Source: Rhizomicrobium sp.
Lineage (GTDB): Bacteria; Pseudomonadota; Alphaproteobacteria; Micropepsales; Micropepsaceae
Length of the DNA: 64,000 bases
Assembly (NCBI GenBank): GCA_037200385.1
Contig: JBBCGL010000001.1
Location: 682,001 to 746,000 of the forward strand
Direction: 5' to 3'
The notes under the pieces: model-generated
Told to the model about the DNA's origin: nothing
What the model saw: the letters and a program-made list of their open reading frames with translations, nothing else
The model's database searches: none
Shown: one piece after another, positions 38,108-46,817 of the stretch
How positions within the stretch are numbered: position 1 is the stretch's first letter
Layout of the letters: each line of letters begins with the position of its first letter
Position numbers and translations under genes: made by a program

Positions 38108-39024
38108 CGAGGCTCGATACTTTCCAGGCGCAGCGCCCGCACCTGCTCTCCATCGCCTATCGCATGCTGGGCGAGATGGGTGCGGCGGAGGATGTGGCGC
38201 AGGAGGCCTGGCTGCGCTGGGAGCGTGCTGCCGGCGCGGAAATCCGGGATCCGCGCGCCTGGCTGTCGGCCGTGACGGTGCGGCTGGCGCTCGATGCGCT
38301 GCGCAAGGCGCGGGCGCGGCGCGAGACCTATGTCGGGCCCTGGCTGCCCGAGCCGCTGCTGCCCGACGATATGCGGGCGCTGGCGGCCGATGCGCCCGCA
38401 GCGCGCGCCGACCTGGCATCGGATCTGTCGCTGGCGCTGCTGCATGTGCTGGAGCGGTTGTCGCCCGAGGAGCGCGCGGCGCTGATCCTGCACGACGCGT
38501 TCGACTGCGACTACGCAACCATCGCGCAGACGCTGGAGAAAAGCGAAGCCGCCTGCCGCAAGCTGATATCGCGGGCGCGCGAACGGGTGCGCGAGGGCCG
38601 GCCGCGCTTCCAAGCGTCTGCCGAACAGCACCGCGACCTGCTTACGCGCTTCGCCAAGGCCAGCGCGTCGGCCGACGAGGTGGAGCTGATGGCGCTGCTG
38701 GCGCCGGACGCCATCGCCTTTACCGACGGCGGCGGCCGCGTCGCGGCGGCGCTCAACCCCATCCATGGCGCGGACAGGATCGCGCGCTTCGTCATCGGCC
38801 TGGGACGGAAATTCTACACCGGCGTGCCGATCGAAATGACCGCGACCGAGATCAACGGTCGTCCTGGCCTCGTCCTGCGCGGACAGGACACGTTGTTCGG
38901 CGCCCTCACCATCGAAAGCGACGGTACGCGCATCACTGCGCTCTATGCGGTGCGCAATCCGGACAAGCTCCAGCGCGTGCCGGCCGCTACTGGCCGCCCG
39001 CCAGCGACGCATACGACGCCGTGA
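38104..39024 (+). CDS. ECF41-type RNA polymerase sigma factor (SigJ-like)
   Basis: Extracytoplasmic-function sigma factor with a fused regulatory domain. Regions sigma2 (QRPHLLSIAYRMLGEMGAAE, then DVAQEAWLRWE) and sigma4 (ERLSPEERAALILHDAFDCD, then YATIAQTLEKSEAACRKLIS) occupy residues 1-180. The linker YVGPWLPEPLLP and a C-terminal SnoaL-like domain with DGGGRV and the closing YAVRNPDKL motif identify ECF41. These factors lack an anti-sigma factor; the C-terminal domain controls activity. The 3' end overlaps the convergent secreted-protein gene by 38 bases. Confidence 0.93.
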   Translation: MTRLDTFQAQRPHLLSIAYRMLGEMGAAEDVAQEAWLRWERAAGAEIRDPRAWLSAVTVRLALDALRKARARRETYVGPWLPEPLLPDDMRALAADAPAARADLASDLSLALLHVLERLSPEERAALILHDAFDCDYATIAQTLEKSEAACRKLISRARERVREGRPRFQASAEQHRDLLTRFAKASASADEVELMALLAPDAIAFTDGGGRVAAALNPIHGADRIARFVIGLGRKFYTGVPIEMTATEINGRPGLVLRGQDTLFGALTIESDGTRITALYAVRNPDKLQRVPAATGRPPATHTTP

Positions 39025-39412
39025 CGTGGGTCGAGCTCTGGCCGAAGAACATCACGGTCTGCGTCGCGTCGTCGGACGTCGCGTTCCAGACATAACGCGT
39101 TCCGGGCTTCTCGACCGTGGCGACGACCTTGCCGGTCGCATCATAGGATACGAGCGCCAGCGAGACGCGGTTGTCGAGATAGCTGTAAGCCCAGGTCGTG
39201 ATGCCCTTGTAGTGGACGACGGGGCATTCGCCGGCCTGCGCGCCGTTGTTGGGGTTGGGAACGCAGGTCACTTTGAGCCCGGCCGGGACGTTCGCCGGAT
39301 GGGTGGACGGCGGAACGTTTTCGATCGAGAGCCTGTTGGGATCGTCGGCCGATGCGGGCGACGCCAGCGCGAAAAGTCCCGCAGCGACCAGAGCGAAAGA
39401 GAATGCCTTCAT
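38987..39412 (-). CDS. Secreted protein of unknown function
   Basis: A 141-residue protein with signal peptide MKAFSFALVAAGLFALASPA cut near SADD. The mature part is beta-rich, with two cysteines (VTCVPNPNNG and GECPVVHY near residues 50-65) and aromatic repeats (WAYSYLDNR, TRYVWNATSD). The start ATG is 39410-39412; a frame from 39472 is longer but lacks a signal peptide at its N-terminus. It overlaps the sigma-factor gene tail to tail by 38 bases. No family recognised. Confidence 0.75.
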   Translation of the reverse strand: MKAFSFALVAAGLFALASPASADDPNRLSIENVPPSTHPANVPAGLKVTCVPNPNNGAQAGECPVVHYKGITTWAYSYLDNRVSLALVSYDATGKVVATVEKPGTRYVWNATSDDATQTVMFFGQSSTHVTASYASLAGGQ

Positions 39413-39516
39413 GGTGTCCCTCCGATACAGGAAAACAGAAGACATGATGTCGGCGGCGAGGCGGATCAGCAAGTACAGAACATGCGAATGCTTGGTCTTC
39501 GCAGCCTATTTTTGGC

Positions 39517-39975
39517 TCAATCGGCGCCCGTCAGGCGGCGGAAGAACATGGAGACGAGCTGCGACAGCACCCCGAGCACTGCGAGCGACAGCCCGACGAT
39601 GACGTCGACCACCGTGTCGCTGCCGACGCTGGCGCTTGCCTGACCGGTGCCGGAGCGCACGATGCGGTTCAGCGCGCCCTCGGTGCCCTGGTAGACGGCC
39701 TGGAGCAGCGTGTCGGTCGTGGATTGCGCATCGTCGGCCTGGGTCGGTGGCTCCTGCGGCCCGGGCGCCGGCGCGCCCGCGACGACGTGGTGGCGGTGCA
39801 TGCGCTGGCCCACGGTCGCGTCGAGGATGTGCTTTGTGATGACGTAGGACGACGCCAGCGTGAGCAGGCCCACCAGCACGAAGAGGATGCGGCTGGCGCG
39901 GATGCGCTCGCTGAACAGGAGCGCGGTCGAGACGATGAACAGGACCGCCGCCGCGGCCTCGATCAGGATGCGCAT
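39517..39975 (-). CDS. Membrane protein of unknown function
   Basis: A 152-residue protein with two hydrophobic helices near the N-terminus (about 2-20 and 29-46), a Pro/Gln-rich cytoplasmic or periplasmic middle (about 60-85), and a C-terminal hydrophobic segment (about 122-142). The start ATG 39973-39975 has GGGGGAGGG upstream. Nothing in it points to an enzyme. It lies alone between the secreted-protein gene and the CitE-like gene on the same strand. Confidence 0.72.
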   Translation of the reverse strand: MRILIEAAAAVLFIVSTALLFSERIRASRILFVLVGLLTLASSYVITKHILDATVGQRMHRHHVVAGAPAPGPQEPPTQADDAQSTTDTLLQAVYQGTEGALNRIVRSGTGQASASVGSDTVVDVIVGLSLAVLGVLSQLVSMFFRRLTGAD

Positions 39976-40087
39976 AGGACCCTCCCCCAATTCCGCCAGG
40001 TACGGTCAGCTTCCGGCGCGGGGCATCGTCCTCCACTGAAGAGCCGGCGGCAAGGCCGTGGTGATACGCTGCCACCCAAGCAAACCC

Positions 40088-40131
40088 GTCATCCCTCTCG
40101 CAGCGCTTCGCGCTGCTCGGCCGGGGATGAC
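40088..40131. repeat. Nested palindromic repeat upstream of the membrane-protein gene
   Basis: Outer arms GTCATCCC and GGGATGAC enclose an inner hairpin GCAGCG-CTTCG-CGCTGC. The same GTCATCCC word appears again near 59600. This is a REP-like element typical of alphaproteobacterial intergenic DNA. Standing just after the CitE-like gene (stop at 40142, minus strand), it may also help define the 3' end of that transcript. Confidence 0.6.
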
Positions 40132-40141
40132 AGTGGGTGTG

Positions 40142-41128
40142 TTATTTCCCTTTGTCCCTGATCATCGCCATCTGCTTGACGATCACCTCGGCCTGGCGGA
40201 TCGAGGCCGCGTCGATCAGGACACCTCCCAACGAGGCGGCACCGCTGCCGGTGCTATGGGCATCCTTCATCGAATCCAAGATCGCCTGGGCGCGCGCGAC
40301 TTCCTTTTCCGGCGGCGTGAAGATCTCGTTGGCGAGCTCGACCTGGCTGGGATGGATCGCCCATTTGCCTTCACAGCCGAGGATCGCGGTGCGATTGGCC
40401 TGGGCACGGAAGCCGTCGGGATCCTGGTAGTCGCCGAACGGACCGTCGATCGCGACGAGGCCGTGCGCCCGCGCCGCCTGCACCAGCTTGAACAGCGGGT
40501 AGTGCCACAGGTCGTTCCAGTGTCGCGCCCGTGCGCCGGCGTCATCCTTGTCGGTGAGCATCACATAGTCGGCGTTGCCGCCGCCGATGTTCGTGGTGCG
40601 CATGCCCTGGCTGGCGGCGTAGTCGGCGGCGCCGAAGTGCAGGGTCTCCATCCGCTTCGAGGACGCGGCGATCTCATCGATGTTCTTGAGGCCGAGGACG
40701 GATTCGATGATGACCTCCAGCCCGATCTTCTTCTTGCGGCCGGCGGCGGCGGAGCACTGGGTGATCAGCCAGTCGATGGCGTAGACGTCTTTCGCGTTGG
40801 CGACCTTGGGGATCATGATGGCGTCGAGCGCCTCGCCGCCCTTCTCCACCAGGGCGATCACGTCGCGATAGCACCAGCCGGTGTCGAGACCGTTGATGCG
40901 GACGGTGACGATCTTGCCCTTCCAGTCGACGTCGTTGAGCGCCGCCACCACGTTGTCGCGCGCCTTGTCCTTGTCGGTGGGGGCGACCGCATCCTCGAGG
41001 TCGAGGCAGATGCAATCGGCGGCGCCGGCGGCCGCTTTCTCGAAGAAAGCGGTCTTGGACCCCGGCACGAAAAGCTTGGAGCGGTAGATGCGCACGGGCG
41101 CCTGGCGTTCGATGGTGGTGAAACTCAC
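40142..41128 (-). CDS. HpcH/HpaI aldolase-citrate lyase family protein (malyl-CoA lyase-like)
   Basis: CitE/malyl-CoA lyase type C-C lyase. The start is GTG at 41128, with GGAGGG upstream; 328 residues. Characteristic blocks are RSKLFVPGSKTAFFEKAAA near residue 15, CLDLEDAVAP near 42, RINGLDTGW near 72, IGLEVIIES near 135 and GCEGKWAIHPSQVE near 245. The Glu and Asp that bind Mg are present. L-malyl-CoA/beta-methylmalyl-CoA lyase is the closest known activity, and (S)-citramalyl-CoA lyase is an alternative. Confidence 0.88.
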   Translation of the reverse strand: MSFTTIERQAPVRIYRSKLFVPGSKTAFFEKAAAGAADCICLDLEDAVAPTDKDKARDNVVAALNDVDWKGKIVTVRINGLDTGWCYRDVIALVEKGGEALDAIMIPKVANAKDVYAIDWLITQCSAAAGRKKKIGLEVIIESVLGLKNIDEIAASSKRMETLHFGAADYAASQGMRTTNIGGGNADYVMLTDKDDAGARARHWNDLWHYPLFKLVQAARAHGLVAIDGPFGDYQDPDGFRAQANRTAILGCEGKWAIHPSQVELANEIFTPPEKEVARAQAILDSMKDAHSTGSGAASLGGVLIDAASIRQAEVIVKQMAMIRDKGK

Positions 41129-41177
41129 GGAAAGGCCCTCCAATTCCGCGCAACCGTGGCGCGGCCGTCCGATGGCG

Positions 41178-42218
41178 TCAACCGCGCCAGCGCCGCATGG
41201 CCGATGCCAGAGCGCCGCCGGTCTGCGGCGCGGCGATGCCCGCGAGCTGGCGGCGGAAGACCTTCTTCTCGCCATTCGCGCGCAGGAAACCGGCGAGCTT
41301 CTCGCGCTCCGGCGACCGCGCGGCAAATCCCGCGACGACCTCCTGCGCCTGGCGCAGGTTGAAGTCGACATAGTCGGCGTATTTCGGATTGACCCAGAAA
41401 CTGTCCTCGCCGATGTGGAAGGTGAGATGCGGGGTGGTGAGCATCAGGAAGCGCCCGGCCAGCGCCGCAAGATTGAACAGCAGGCTGCGCATCACCATGC
41501 CGGCGCCGACGCAGGCGTTGCTCTTGACGAAAGCGGGATAGAGCCGCGCCGGAAAGACGAAGCAGTCGAAGCCGGGGTGATCCTTGCCGTAGTCGGCGAA
41601 CATCAGGGCAAGGTCCCGGGCGTCGCCGGGCTGGCGCGGGATCACGCGGCGGTTGACGGTGATGACGTCATAGCCTTCCGCGATGAGCCTGGCGATGCTG
41701 CGGTAGAAATGCGGCAGCAGATGGATGTCGGAGTTCGTGAAGATCACGAACTCCTCGCCGTCCGCCGCGCCGATGTCGGCGGCGACGCCCAGATCGATGC
41801 TGTCGAACAGAAGCGGCAAGGGTCGCGGATGCTTGAAGGGAGCGACATCGCCCGCCATCCGCGTGAGCCCGGGAACCGCGAGGCAATCGGGTGGCACGAT
41901 ATGGCCCTCATCGGCCAGCGTCACGCAGACACAGCGGGTTGCGATGTCGGGCGCGGCCGCGGCAGCGATGCGGATGGTCTCGAAGGTGATCGCCTGCACC
42001 TCGGTGTTGAACGGCGTCGAGCGGTCGACATAGGGGTGCACGATGTGCCGGAAGCGGACGTTGCGCGGGCCGTCCGCGAAACGCGGCAGATCGGCGAGCA
42101 GCTCCTTCCGATCCTGCCGGAAAAAGGATGGTGTGAGCTGGGGCAATGAGGGTCCGTCGTGAGGTTGCGGCGGCGCCGGCGCGGGCGGGAAACTGCCATC
42201 GCGCGGCGGCGCGATCAA
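41178..42218 (-). CDS. Possible glycosyltransferase-like protein, coupled to xerD
   Basis: A 346-residue soluble protein I cannot assign. The N-terminal 25 residues are proline-rich. The core contains FVIFTNSDIHLLPHFYRSIA near residue 160, like the Asp-containing nucleotide-sugar motif of GT-A enzymes, followed by GYDVITVNRRVIPRQ and DYGKDHPGFDCFVFP, with HIGEDSFW near 275. No membrane segment is visible. The frame starts at a TTG overlapping the xerD stop (TTGA), and a second TTG at 42146 is possible. Function is inferred from motifs only. Confidence 0.6.
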   Translation of the reverse strand: MIAPPRDGSFPPAPAPPQPHDGPSLPQLTPSFFRQDRKELLADLPRFADGPRNVRFRHIVHPYVDRSTPFNTEVQAITFETIRIAAAAAPDIATRCVCVTLADEGHIVPPDCLAVPGLTRMAGDVAPFKHPRPLPLLFDSIDLGVAADIGAADGEEFVIFTNSDIHLLPHFYRSIARLIAEGYDVITVNRRVIPRQPGDARDLALMFADYGKDHPGFDCFVFPARLYPAFVKSNACVGAGMVMRSLLFNLAALAGRFLMLTTPHLTFHIGEDSFWVNPKYADYVDFNLRQAQEVVAGFAARSPEREKLAGFLRANGEKKVFRRQLAGIAAPQTGGALASAMRRWRG

Positions 42219-43162
42219 GCGGGCGGCTTGCGCCGCCGCCGGCCGAGCGGGTGCGCGTCGTCCACCACGGCGGCGAGGCGATCCCTGGCAACATGGGTGT
42301 AGATCTGCGTCGTCGCGATGTCGGAATGGCCGAGCAGCGTCTGGACGGAACGCAGGTCGGCGCCGCCTTCGACCAGATGGGTCGCGAAGGCATGCCTGAG
42401 GACATGCGGGGAGAGCTTGTCCGGATCGATGTTCGCGGCCAGCGCCAGCGCTTTGAGCATCTGGTGGCAGCGGCGGCGCGTGATGTGTCCCTCCGCCGCG
42501 CGGCTGCAGAACAGGAAGCGTTCGGCGTGGGCGCGGCGCGGGCCCTGCGGCAGGAAGGCGTCGCGGGCCGTCATATAGGCCGCGATCGCCTCGCGGGCGG
42601 GATCGTTGAGCGGGACGAGACGCTCCTTCTGCCCCTTGCCCTTCACCAGCAGGAAGCCGTCGCGGTTGCGCGCCGCCGACACCGGAAGCGTGAGCAGCTC
42701 GGACACCCGCAGGCCCGACGCATAGAGCATCTCGACCATGCAGAGCAGTCGCAGACCTTCGGGCGTCTCTCCCGCCTGGACACGCGCGGCGACGATCAGC
42801 GCATCCATGTCATCGCGCGAGAGGACCTTGGGCAGCGGCCTCTCGCGGCGCGGCGCCTCGATCGCCGTGGTCGGATCGTCCTTGCGGACGCCGTCGGTAT
42901 AGAGAAAGCCGTAGAACTGGCGCAGGGCCGAGAGGCGGCGGGCCTGGGTCGAGCCCGCGGCGCCGGATCGCGACAGGACTTCCAGATAAGCCTTGACGTC
43001 GTCGCGGGCAGCGCTGCGCACGCTGCCGCCCCTACCGGCGCGATGCGCGACGAAGTCGAGCAGGTCGCGGCGATAGGCGGCCAGGGTGTTGATGCTCGCG
43101 CCCCGCTCCGCCCCCATCATGTCGAGGAAGGATTCGATCAGCGCGGCATCGTCGGCCTTCAT
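42215..43162 (-). CDS. xerD: Site-specific tyrosine recombinase XerD
   Basis: Resolves chromosome dimers at dif with XerC and FtsK. The start is ATG 43160-43162, giving 315 residues. The N-terminal SAM-like core-binding domain (SFLDMMGAERGASINTLAAY) is followed by the catalytic domain. Its Arg lies in YASGLRVSELL, Lys in KGKGQKERLVPL, HxxR in LSPHVLRHAFATHL, His in LLGHSDIATTQ and the nucleophile Tyr in IYTHV. The start overlaps the upstream stop in an ATGA. The position next to aroK/aroB is usual in alphaproteobacteria. Confidence 0.94.
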   Translation of the reverse strand: MKADDAALIESFLDMMGAERGASINTLAAYRRDLLDFVAHRAGRGGSVRSAARDDVKAYLEVLSRSGAAGSTQARRLSALRQFYGFLYTDGVRKDDPTTAIEAPRRERPLPKVLSRDDMDALIVAARVQAGETPEGLRLLCMVEMLYASGLRVSELLTLPVSAARNRDGFLLVKGKGQKERLVPLNDPAREAIAAYMTARDAFLPQGPRRAHAERFLFCSRAAEGHITRRRCHQMLKALALAANIDPDKLSPHVLRHAFATHLVEGGADLRSVQTLLGHSDIATTQIYTHVARDRLAAVVDDAHPLGRRRRKPPA

Positions 43163-44961
43163 AGCGGCGACAGCGCCAGCGCCTCGACCGCGAGCGCCCG
43201 GGCGTCGGCGGTCAGCCCGGCCCGGTCCAGCGCGCGGACGCAGGCGATGAGGACACTGGGCGACAGGCCGCGTGGGCCGCCGTCGCCGACGAGGGCGAGC
43301 ACGCGCAGCGCGACCTCGCCCCGACGACCGGGCTGCGCGGCGGCGTCCCGCAGCATAGCCAGTTCGGCATCCGGCGGACGGCGCGTGACGCTTGCCCACG
43401 GCAAGGCCTCGAAAGCGGCCGCCAGTGTCTGCGCCTGGGGTGAGATCGGGCGACCGAGCGCGTCGCTCAAGCCGAGCGCGAGCGCGGCCAGCGGGCTGGG
43501 ATCTTTCTGCGGCGTCGCGTTGATCGTGAGCCAGGAAATCGCGCGCTGCGCCGCGGCGTCGCGGGCGGCCGTCGGCGCGGCCAAGTCGATCAGAACCAGA
43601 AAGGCTTCGCGCTCGATGCTGTCGGGTGCGCCCGCATACCAGCCGGCGGCGGCATCGCTGCGGCCGGCCAGCGCCAGCGTGCGCGCGAACAGGATCCGGT
43701 TTGCCGGGTCTGCGGAATCGGGCGGGATCGTCGCCGCGAGATCGCCTTGCAATTGCGCGGTCTGGGCCCAGCGCTCCGGATAGGGCGTGACGGCCGTGGA
43801 CAGGATCGCGGCGCGGACCGGCAAGCGGGTTTCCAGCGATGCCTGGCGGCGCAACAGGGATTGCGCAGGCAGGTAAGGCAGCTTGTCCGCGTCGCCTTTG
43901 ACGAGCGCCGAAGGGGGGATGTCCTGCGCGTTCAGCAGCGCCACGGTCTCGGCACCGGAGAGTGCGCCGGTGCTCGCAATGCGCGTCGCGGCCGCCAGGC
44001 GGTCTGCCGGCTTGTTGCGCGGATCGCGCGCCGCCAAAAGGTTCGCGGCGGTGCCCAGCTTCGCCGCGATCGCATTGGTCACCGGCAGCCCTGCCTTGCG
44101 CAAGAGATAGATGTGCAGCGCGGTAGGATGCTCGATATTGGCCGGGGACGTCTTCCGCCCGGCGAGAATGTCGGACGTCAGGCGGTCGAGGGCCGGGTCC
44201 TTGATGTCTTGCGCCTCCAGCACGGCGCGGGTCAGTTCGGCAGACGCGCCGTCGCCGCTCGCGGCGAAACACCAGCTGCGCAATTGCAGCCAGAACGGCT
44301 CGGGCGCGGTCAGCCGCGTCGCCGTGAGATCGCTGCACACCTCCTTGTCGCGTCCGGCATAGAGCAAGGCCTCGGCCTGCACGCGGGCGAAATCGGGATC
44401 GTTGCCGAGCCGCAGCGCGGCGGCGGTGGCGCCGGCCTCGTCGATCAGGCCGCCCTGCAGCAGCTTCTCGATGCGGATCGTCACCAGGGCACGCCTGGCG
44501 GCGCCCGGCGGCGCATCGGAGATGGTGAGCAGCACGCGGCGCGACAGGCTGCGCGCGAAGGGATCGGCGCTGGCGAAGGGAATCCGCCCGAGCAGGTCTT
44601 CGATGTCCCCGCGCGCCGCGCCGGACCACATCGCCTGGCCGAGCCCGCCATGGGCGTCGTCGAGCGTACCGACCGGCGGGCCGTCGACCACGCCGCTCAG
44701 ATCGCCTTCGGTGACGACGGGCTGGACGGCCTTGCGGAAGATGCCGGGCTTGAATTCGCCCGGCACCGCGTCGGCGGCGGGCGGCGGATCGTCCGAAGGC
44801 TGCGCGTCCGGGCCCTGGCCGCCGGATGACGGCGCGGGCGCGGTCTGGGGGCCGCCCAGCGGCGTCGGCGCACCGGTGGCGGGCGGCTGGTCCTGCGCCG
44901 CGGCCATGACGGCAAGCGCGAGGAACGCCGCGAAGGCGATTCTAGCTCGGCAGCCGGTCAT
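43159..44961 (-). CDS. Large secreted alpha-helical protein of unknown function
   Basis: A 600-residue exported protein. A signal peptide (about 1-22, ending MAAAQ) is followed by a 50-residue Pro/Ala/Gly-rich linker and then a long Ala/Leu-rich helical body with repeating 30-40 residue units (ADPFARSLSRRVLLTI, ARRALVTIRIEKLLQGG, DEAGATAAALRLG). These look like tetratricopeptide-type helical repeats. Two cysteines lie near residues 215-230. Proteins of this type sit between xerD and aroK in many alphaproteobacteria, but their job is unknown. Overlaps: 4 bases with xerD and 20 bases with the small membrane protein. Confidence 0.75.
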   Translation of the reverse strand: MTGCRARIAFAAFLALAVMAAAQDQPPATGAPTPLGGPQTAPAPSSGGQGPDAQPSDDPPPAADAVPGEFKPGIFRKAVQPVVTEGDLSGVVDGPPVGTLDDAHGGLGQAMWSGAARGDIEDLLGRIPFASADPFARSLSRRVLLTISDAPPGAARRALVTIRIEKLLQGGLIDEAGATAAALRLGNDPDFARVQAEALLYAGRDKEVCSDLTATRLTAPEPFWLQLRSWCFAASGDGASAELTRAVLEAQDIKDPALDRLTSDILAGRKTSPANIEHPTALHIYLLRKAGLPVTNAIAAKLGTAANLLAARDPRNKPADRLAAATRIASTGALSGAETVALLNAQDIPPSALVKGDADKLPYLPAQSLLRRQASLETRLPVRAAILSTAVTPYPERWAQTAQLQGDLAATIPPDSADPANRILFARTLALAGRSDAAAGWYAGAPDSIEREAFLVLIDLAAPTAARDAAAQRAISWLTINATPQKDPSPLAALALGLSDALGRPISPQAQTLAAAFEALPWASVTRRPPDAELAMLRDAAAQPGRRGEVALRVLALVGDGGPRGLSPSVLIACVRALDRAGLTADARALAVEALALSPL

Positions 44962-45109
44962 TCGGAATGATCTGCTCGACCGGATGGGTTTGAGGCTGCA
45001 CCCGACCGCCGTAAACCGCGAGTGCGACGGCGGCCAAGACGACCAGTACAGCCAGCGCGATCGCGATCCGTGAACCCCAGCCCATCCCGTCCATGTTCCT
45101 GTTGCGCAT
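44942..45109 (-). CDS. Small single-pass membrane protein
   Basis: A 55-residue protein with basic N-terminus (MRNRNMDGMGWGSR) and one membrane helix (about 15-34, IAIALAVLVVLAAVALAVYG), then a short polar tail. The start ATG is 45107-45109 with GAGG upstream; an in-frame ATG at 45223 would overlap aroK and is unlikely. Its 3' end overlaps the start of the large secreted protein by 20 bases. It is divergent from aroK. Function unknown; the gene may be coupled to its neighbour. Confidence 0.7.
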   Translation of the reverse strand: MRNRNMDGMGWGSRIAIALAVLVVLAAVALAVYGGRVQPQTHPVEQIIPNDRLPS

Positions 45110-45198
45110 ACGCGAACTCCTCACGCGTTTGTGGCGGAATTGCGGGGCTTCGCCAAGCCCTGCTGGAATGAAACGCGCCGGACGTGTAAGCGAAAGCG

Positions 45199-45729
45199 AT
45201 GAAACTGACGCGAACGGTCGCACTGGTCGGCATGATGGGCGCGGGCAAGAGCTCGATCGGCCGTCGCCTGGCCGCGCGGCTGAACGTGCCGTTCAAGGAC
45301 GCCGATGCGGAGATCGAGTCGGCGGCGGGCTGCACCATCTCCGAGATCTTCGAGCGCTTCGGCGAGCCCGCCTTCCGCCTGGGCGAGCGCAAGGTGATCG
45401 CGCGCCTGCTGGCGGAGCCGCCGCATGTCATGGCGACCGGCGGCGGTGCCTTCATGGACGGCGAGACGCGTACGGCGCTCAAGCGCGGTGCGGTCACGAT
45501 CTGGCTGCGCGCGCCGGTGCCCGTGCTGCTGGCGCGAACCCAGCGGCGCGATTCGCGGCCGCTGCTGCGGAACGGCGATCCGCACGAGACGCTGACGCGC
45601 CTGCTTGCCGAGCGGGCTCCGACCTATGCCGAGGCGGACCACACGCTGGACAGCGAAGAGGGGCCGCACACCGCCACGGTCGAGCGCGTCGTGAGCCTGC
45701 TGAATCAAACAGGAGCCTGCGCGGCATGA
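45199..45729 (+). CDS. aroK: Shikimate kinase
   Basis: Phosphorylates shikimate in aromatic amino-acid synthesis. The 176-residue protein has Walker A GMMGAGKSSIGRRLA near residue 11, the shikimate-binding DADAEIE and GE-FR region (ERFGEPAFRLGE), and VMATGGGAFMD near 76. The lid arginines lie in RRDSRPLL. The stop overlaps the aroB ATG (45726), so the two enzymes are made from one coupled message. Confidence 0.96.
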   Translation: MKLTRTVALVGMMGAGKSSIGRRLAARLNVPFKDADAEIESAAGCTISEIFERFGEPAFRLGERKVIARLLAEPPHVMATGGGAFMDGETRTALKRGAVTIWLRAPVPVLLARTQRRDSRPLLRNGDPHETLTRLLAERAPTYAEADHTLDSEEGPHTATVERVVSLLNQTGACAA

Positions 45730-46817
45730 GCGAGATCGTGGCCGTCAGCCTCGCCGAGCGCAGCTATCCGATCCATATCGGACCGGGCCTGCTGGCGCGG
45801 GTGCCCGAGCTTCTGCGGCCGCTGGCGCGCGGACCGCTGCCGGTCGTGACGGACAGCCATGTCGGCGAGATGCACCTCGCGGCCCTGCTCGACGCCTTCG
45901 CCAAGGCCGGCCTCGATGCGCGGCCCATCGTGCTGCCGCCCGGCGAAGGGACCAAGAGCTTCGCGGGACTGGAGCTTCTGACCAGCGAGTTGTTGAAGAC
46001 AGGCGTCGACCGCAACGGACTCGTCGTCGCGTTCGGCGGCGGCGTTATCGGAGACCTCACGGGGTTCGCAGCCGGCGTGCTCAAGCGCGGGATCGGCTTT
46101 GCGCAGATCCCGACGACGCTGCTGGCGCAGGTCGACTCGTCGGTCGGCGGCAAGACGGCGATCAACACGCCGCTCGGCAAGAACCTCGTCGGGCTGTTCC
46201 ATCAGCCGCGGATCGTCGTCGCCGACACCGATCTGCTGGCCTCGCTGCCGCGCCGCGAATTGCTCGCCGGCTATGCGGAGGTCGCAAAGTATGGCGGACT
46301 GGGCGATGCCGCGTTCTTCGAATGGCTCGAGGCGCATGGGCGCGAGGCGCTTGACGGCGGCAGCGCCGCCATGGTGCAGGCCGTGGCGCATGCCTGCCGG
46401 ATGAAGGCTGAGATCGTGGCGCGCGACGAACGCGAGACCGGCGATCGGGCGCTGCTGAATCTCGGTCACACATTCGGCCACGCGCTCGAGGCAGCGACGG
46501 GCTTCTCGGAGCGCCTACTGCACGGCGAAGGCGTCGCCATCGGCATGGCGCTCGCGTTCCGGCTGTCGGTGCGCCTCGGCCTGTGCAGCGGCCAGGATGC
46601 CGAGCGCTTCGTCCGGCACTTGAAGAGCGTCGGCCTGCCCACCGCCATCGCCGAGATCGCCGGCCCGCGGCCGTCGCCCCAGGCGCTGCTGGAGCACATG
46701 GCACATGACAAGAAGGTCAAGGATGGGCGGCTCACCTTCGTGCTGGTGCGCGGAATCGGGCAGGCGTTCGTGACGACCGACGTGCCCGTCGGGGCGGTGC
46801 TGGAGACCCTGGGCTGA
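45726..46817 (+). CDS. aroB: 3-dehydroquinate synthase
   Basis: NAD- and metal-dependent cyclase that forms 3-dehydroquinate. The start is ATG 45726, overlapping the aroK stop, giving 363 residues; the frame extends upstream through aroK but that part is not coding. Signatures include LPPGEGTKSF, FGGGVIGDLTGFAAG near residue 100, PTTLLAQVDSSVGGKTAIN near 125, and the metal ligands in ARDERETGDRALLNLGHTFG and LHGEGVAIGM. Followed by a palindrome starting at its stop codon. Confidence 0.96.
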   Translation: MSEIVAVSLAERSYPIHIGPGLLARVPELLRPLARGPLPVVTDSHVGEMHLAALLDAFAKAGLDARPIVLPPGEGTKSFAGLELLTSELLKTGVDRNGLVVAFGGGVIGDLTGFAAGVLKRGIGFAQIPTTLLAQVDSSVGGKTAINTPLGKNLVGLFHQPRIVVADTDLLASLPRRELLAGYAEVAKYGGLGDAAFFEWLEAHGREALDGGSAAMVQAVAHACRMKAEIVARDERETGDRALLNLGHTFGHALEAATGFSERLLHGEGVAIGMALAFRLSVRLGLCSGQDAERFVRHLKSVGLPTAIAEIAGPRPSPQALLEHMAHDKKVKDGRLTFVLVRGIGQAFVTTDVPVGAVLETLG

